From: Acidobacteriota bacterium
Lineage (GTDB): Bacteria; Acidobacteriota; Polarisedimenticolia; J045
DNA length: 7,436 nt
Direction: 5' to 3'
Assembly (NCBI GenBank): GCA_020350085.1
Contig: CP070706.1
Span: forward strand, 159,169 to 166,604
The position numbers were made by a program, and so were the translations under genes. Below the pieces are notes generated by a model. The model was not told the origin of the DNA, did no database searches, and saw nothing but the letters and a program-made list of their open reading frames with translations. Below, piece after piece: positions 5,346-7,436 of this stretch; within the stretch, counting starts at the first letter, position 1; every line of letters starts with the position of its first letter.

Positions 5346-6593
5346 ATGACGACGCCCTCCAGACCGACCACCCGCCTCGCGCAGGCCACGCCTGCGCGCC
5401 CCGCTTCGCTTCCTACCGGATCGGTGAGCTGGGTCGAGATCGACCTCGACGCTCTGGCAGAGAACGTCCGCTCGTTTCGCACGCGCATCGGCAGCGAGAC
5501 GGCAATGATGGCCGTGGTCAAGTCGAACGCTTATGGCCACGGCGTGGAGCTCGTCGCCCCGGCAGCGCTCGAGGCCGGAGCGAGCTGGATGGGTGTGGGC
5601 AATCTGCGGGAGGCGCTGGAGCTGCGTGCGCTGATCGGCGAGAGAAGTCCGATTCTGATCCTCCAGCACGTCGCGCGGGGCGACCTGGCGGCCGCGGTCA
5701 GAGCCGGCGTCTCGTTGACCCTCTACGACGCGGACGCTCTCGGCGAGCTGGAGCAAGCGGCGCGGGCCAGCGGGCGTGAGGCGCGTTTGCACTTGAAGCT
5801 CGAGACGGGCACGCACCGTCAAGGTCTCGATCAGGACGAGCTGATCGCGCTGGCTCGGGAGCTGAGCCGTCGGCCGGGCCTCGTTTTCGAAGGGCTATCG
5901 ACCCACTTCGCCGACATCGAGGACACGACCGACCACTCGTTCGCGCTCGGTCAGATCGAGCGCTTTCGGACCGCCAGCGAGCTGCTCCAGCAAGCCGGAC
6001 TGCGCCCGCGGCTGAAGCACATCGCCTGCTCGGCATCGACGATCCTGTTTCCGGCGACACACTTGGATCTGGCACGCGTCGGCATCGGCCTGTACGGGCT
6101 CTGGCCGTCGCGCGAGACGCTCGTTTCCGCGCGTGAGCGTGCGCTCAACGCGCTCGTGCTGGAGCCGGTTCTCTCCTGGAAGACGATCGTGGCGCAGGTC
6201 AAGTCGGTCCCCGCCGGAGGCTACGTGGGCTACGGTCGGACCTGGCGGGCCACTCGTCCCTCGCGCATTGCCGTGCTACCGATCGGTTACTACGAAGGCT
6301 ACGATCGGCGTCTTTCCGGGCGCGCCCACGTGTTGATCCGCGGGCAACACGCCCCCGTCGTCGGCAGGATCTGCATGAATGTGATGATGATCGATGTCAC
6401 CGATGTGGTAGATGTCCGCCTCGGCGATGAGGTCGTGCTTATCGGCTGCTCGGCGTCCGAGCGGGTGCGAGCCGATGATCTCGCCAGCTGGGCTGGAACG
6501 ATCCACTACGAGATCGTCTCGCGCCTTCACGCTAGCCTGCCGCGGATCCCGGTGCGATCGTCCGGCGCTACGAGTCGGACAGCGGCATCGTGA
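5346..6593 (+). CDS. alr: Alanine racemase (PLP-dependent)
   Basis: This fold-type III PLP enzyme interconverts L- and D-alanine in the cytoplasm and supplies D-alanine for peptidoglycan. The N-terminal barrel starts SWVEIDLDALAENV and carries the PLP lysine in VVKSNAYGHG (Lys59, Tyr63). Further family residues are Arg158 (ETGTHRQG), His187 (GLSTHFA), Arg244 (ARVGIGLYG), the catalytic Tyr296 (VGYGRTW), Met344 and Tyr388 (TIHYE). Two positions differ from the Geobacillus enzyme: Cys228 in ACSAS where Asn203 stands, and Asn345 in CMNVMMIDVT where Asp313 stands. Together with the LWPSRET stretch this points to a divergent Alr subgroup. The length of 415 residues is slightly above the usual 360-390 because of a low-complexity N-terminus of about 27 residues. 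ATG 5346 lacks a clear Shine-Dalgarno; GTG encoding Val27 (SVSWVEID) is a shorter alternative start. Confidence 0.93.
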   Translation: MTTPSRPTTRLAQATPARPASLPTGSVSWVEIDLDALAENVRSFRTRIGSETAMMAVVKSNAYGHGVELVAPAALEAGASWMGVGNLREALELRALIGERSPILILQHVARGDLAAAVRAGVSLTLYDADALGELEQAARASGREARLHLKLETGTHRQGLDQDELIALARELSRRPGLVFEGLSTHFADIEDTTDHSFALGQIERFRTASELLQQAGLRPRLKHIACSASTILFPATHLDLARVGIGLYGLWPSRETLVSARERALNALVLEPVLSWKTIVAQVKSVPAGGYVGYGRTWRATRPSRIAVLPIGYYEGYDRRLSGRAHVLIRGQHAPVVGRICMNVMMIDVTDVVDVRLGDEVVLIGCSASERVRADDLASWAGTIHYEIVSRLHASLPRIPVRSSGATSRTAAS

Positions 6594-7167
6594 CCCAGAA
6601 CAGACCGCGAAAATCTCCCACCTCGAAGCCGGTCGCTCGATCCTGCGGGTACAGCTTCTCGAGCTCGAGAGCCACCTTCTCGTCGATCTCGCCACCGTGG
6701 CAGATCAAGCAGGCAGACTTGACGTAGATCGGCTCGACGTAGCCGAAACGGTCGTCCTCGAGACGCACGGCACGCGGCTGGGCCGCGCCCTTGGCCGACA
6801 CGTAATCCTCGAGCAGCGGCTCCAGCCACGGCGCCGCAGCATTGTGCGGATTGCGCAGCTTGTGGCTCGTGCGGCCCATCGCCACGCCGCCCACGCTCAG
6901 GCTCGACGCGATTCGGGGCGCTTTCACCTTGCAGACCTCGATCGCCTGGTCCGTGCCTGCGGCGAGCCCTGCGGTGAGCTCCTTGACGAGCTGCTGTTTG
7001 AACGGCACGAGCGCGGCGCGCGCGTGCTCGAGATCGGCTTGACCTACCGGCTCGATTCTCTCGGGTGGTGGCTGCTCGGCACAGCCGAGTCCGGCCGCGA
7101 GCAAGGCGGCGCACAGCGCCTGCGCCACACCCCGGCGTGGAATCGCTCGGGCTCCGATAAGTGCCAT
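6568..7167 (-). CDS. DUF3365 (Tll0287-like) c-type heme lipoprotein
   Basis: The 199-residue protein has an N-terminal basic and hydrophobic export signal ending AGLGC (Cys29), an imperfect lipobox, so a lipoprotein or a periplasmic protein is expected. The body matches the DUF3365 family: AIEVCKVKAP with Cys79, MGRTSHKLRNPHN (98-109), one c-type heme motif CLICH (153-157), and the closing GDFRGLFWVTMPL. In cyanobacterial Tll0287 the domain is PAS-like and, as I recall, its heme is held by His and Cys; here His157 and Cys79 would be the counterparts. Likely roles are redox sensing or electron transfer outside the cytoplasm. The start is fixed by AAGGAG (7177-7182) 9 nt before ATG 7167; an upstream ATG at 7218 would place 17 extra residues before the signal. 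Its 3' end overlaps alr by 26 bp on the opposite strand. Confidence 0.88.
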   Translation of the reverse strand: MALIGARAIPRRGVAQALCAALLAAGLGCAEQPPPERIEPVGQADLEHARAALVPFKQQLVKELTAGLAAGTDQAIEVCKVKAPRIASSLSVGGVAMGRTSHKLRNPHNAAAPWLEPLLEDYVSAKGAAQPRAVRLEDDRFGYVEPIYVKSACLICHGGEIDEKVALELEKLYPQDRATGFEVGDFRGLFWVTMPLSDS

Positions 7168-7238
7168 CAGCTCGCTCTCCTTCGTACGTTTCACGGACAG
7201 CATACCCACAATCGACACCGTCGCTGAAGCTCTCGCCG

Positions 7239-7266
7239 TTCACGTCGTTCTCGACCAGGTTATCCT
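7239..7266 (+). promoter_or_regulatory. Weak promoter candidate implying a nearly leaderless transcript
   Basis: TTCACG (7239-7244) and TATCCT (7261-7266), each 4 of 6 to consensus, are 16 bp apart. Transcription would begin at about 7273-7275, right at the ATG of the phosphoesterase gene. That gene shows no Shine-Dalgarno, which fits a leaderless mRNA. Confidence 0.25.
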
Positions 7267-7274
7267 CTGTCTCG

Positions 7275-7436
7275 ATGGGTGACGTGCTTCGAATCGCCGT
7301 TGTGGGAGACCTGCACGGTCAGCTCGATCGACTGGCCTCGACGCTCGAGCCGCTGACCGACACCCGCGTGGACTTGGCGCTCCTGAGCGGAGACGTCGGA
7401 CTCGACCCTCCGTGGCTGGCACCCGCTCGATGGCGC
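7275..7436 (+). CDS. Calcineurin-type metallophosphoesterase, N-terminal part (cut by window edge)
   Basis: The frame from ATG 7275 runs open to the window end and gives 54 residues. It starts with a beta strand LRIAVVGDLHGQ, where Asp12 and His14 form the D-x-H metal-binding motif. LALLSGD follows, with Asp40 as the second motif. This order and spacing are characteristic of the calcineurin-like phosphoesterases, which use two metal ions to cleave phosphomonoesters or phosphodiesters. The GNHE motif and the rest lie beyond the window, so substrate and subgroup cannot be told. There is no clear Shine-Dalgarno. The gene is divergent from the DUF3365 gene with 107 bp between their starts, so the two may share a control region. 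Confidence 0.75.
   Translation, partial: MGDVLRIAVVGDLHGQLDRLASTLEPLTDTRVDLALLSGDVGLDPPWLAPARWR

Noticed and set aside
6560..6580. GTCCG/CGGAC stem at the end of alr as a shared terminator
   Set aside because: Only 5 bp with an 11-nt loop and no T-run on either strand.
7199..7228. TTCAGC-18-TATGCT as minus-strand promoter for the DUF3365 gene
   Set aside because: Only 3 of 6 and 4 of 6 consensus matches; not distinguishable from chance in this window.

Overview
The window is GC-rich chromosomal DNA, read without database access. The gene types (two sigma54-dependent activators, a free-standing acyl-CoA mutase catalytic subunit, a Lys/Arg repeat H1-like protein, a DUF3365 c-type heme lipoprotein) suggest a high-GC Gram-negative, possibly of the old Deltaproteobacteria/Myxococcota group. 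That placement is inference. I saw no insertion sequence, CRISPR array, tRNA or rRNA.

Left part (1-844): the tail of a Fis-type activator gene, then a degenerate 11-bp tandem repeat. Next is a compact self-contained unit for a 98-residue lysine/arginine-rich H1-like protein: a sigma70-type promoter, a perfect 17-bp palindrome touching the Shine-Dalgarno sequence, the gene, and a strong intrinsic terminator. A set of competing inverted repeats separates it from the convergent mutase gene.

Middle part (845-5274): on the minus strand, a methylmalonyl-CoA-mutase-type catalytic subunit without its B12 domain, preceded by the wreck of a tandem-PAS gene (two frameshifts and one nonsense codon). Divergent from that wreck is a complete NtrC-type regulator whose receiver has Val where the phosphorylated Asp should be. 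Between them lies a 318-bp non-genic stretch with a 15/17-matched inverted repeat and a likely promoter. The broken sensor-like gene next to a receiver that cannot be phosphorylated in the usual way is the most striking feature here: it looks like a signalling pathway that lost its input while its DNA-binding and AAA+ output stayed intact.

Right part (5275-7436): an alanine racemase gene follows the regulator after a 71-bp gap with two small hairpins. Its 3' end overlaps by 26 bp a convergent gene for a DUF3365 (Tll0287-like) heme lipoprotein. That gene diverges from the start of a calcineurin-type metallophosphoesterase cut by the window edge.
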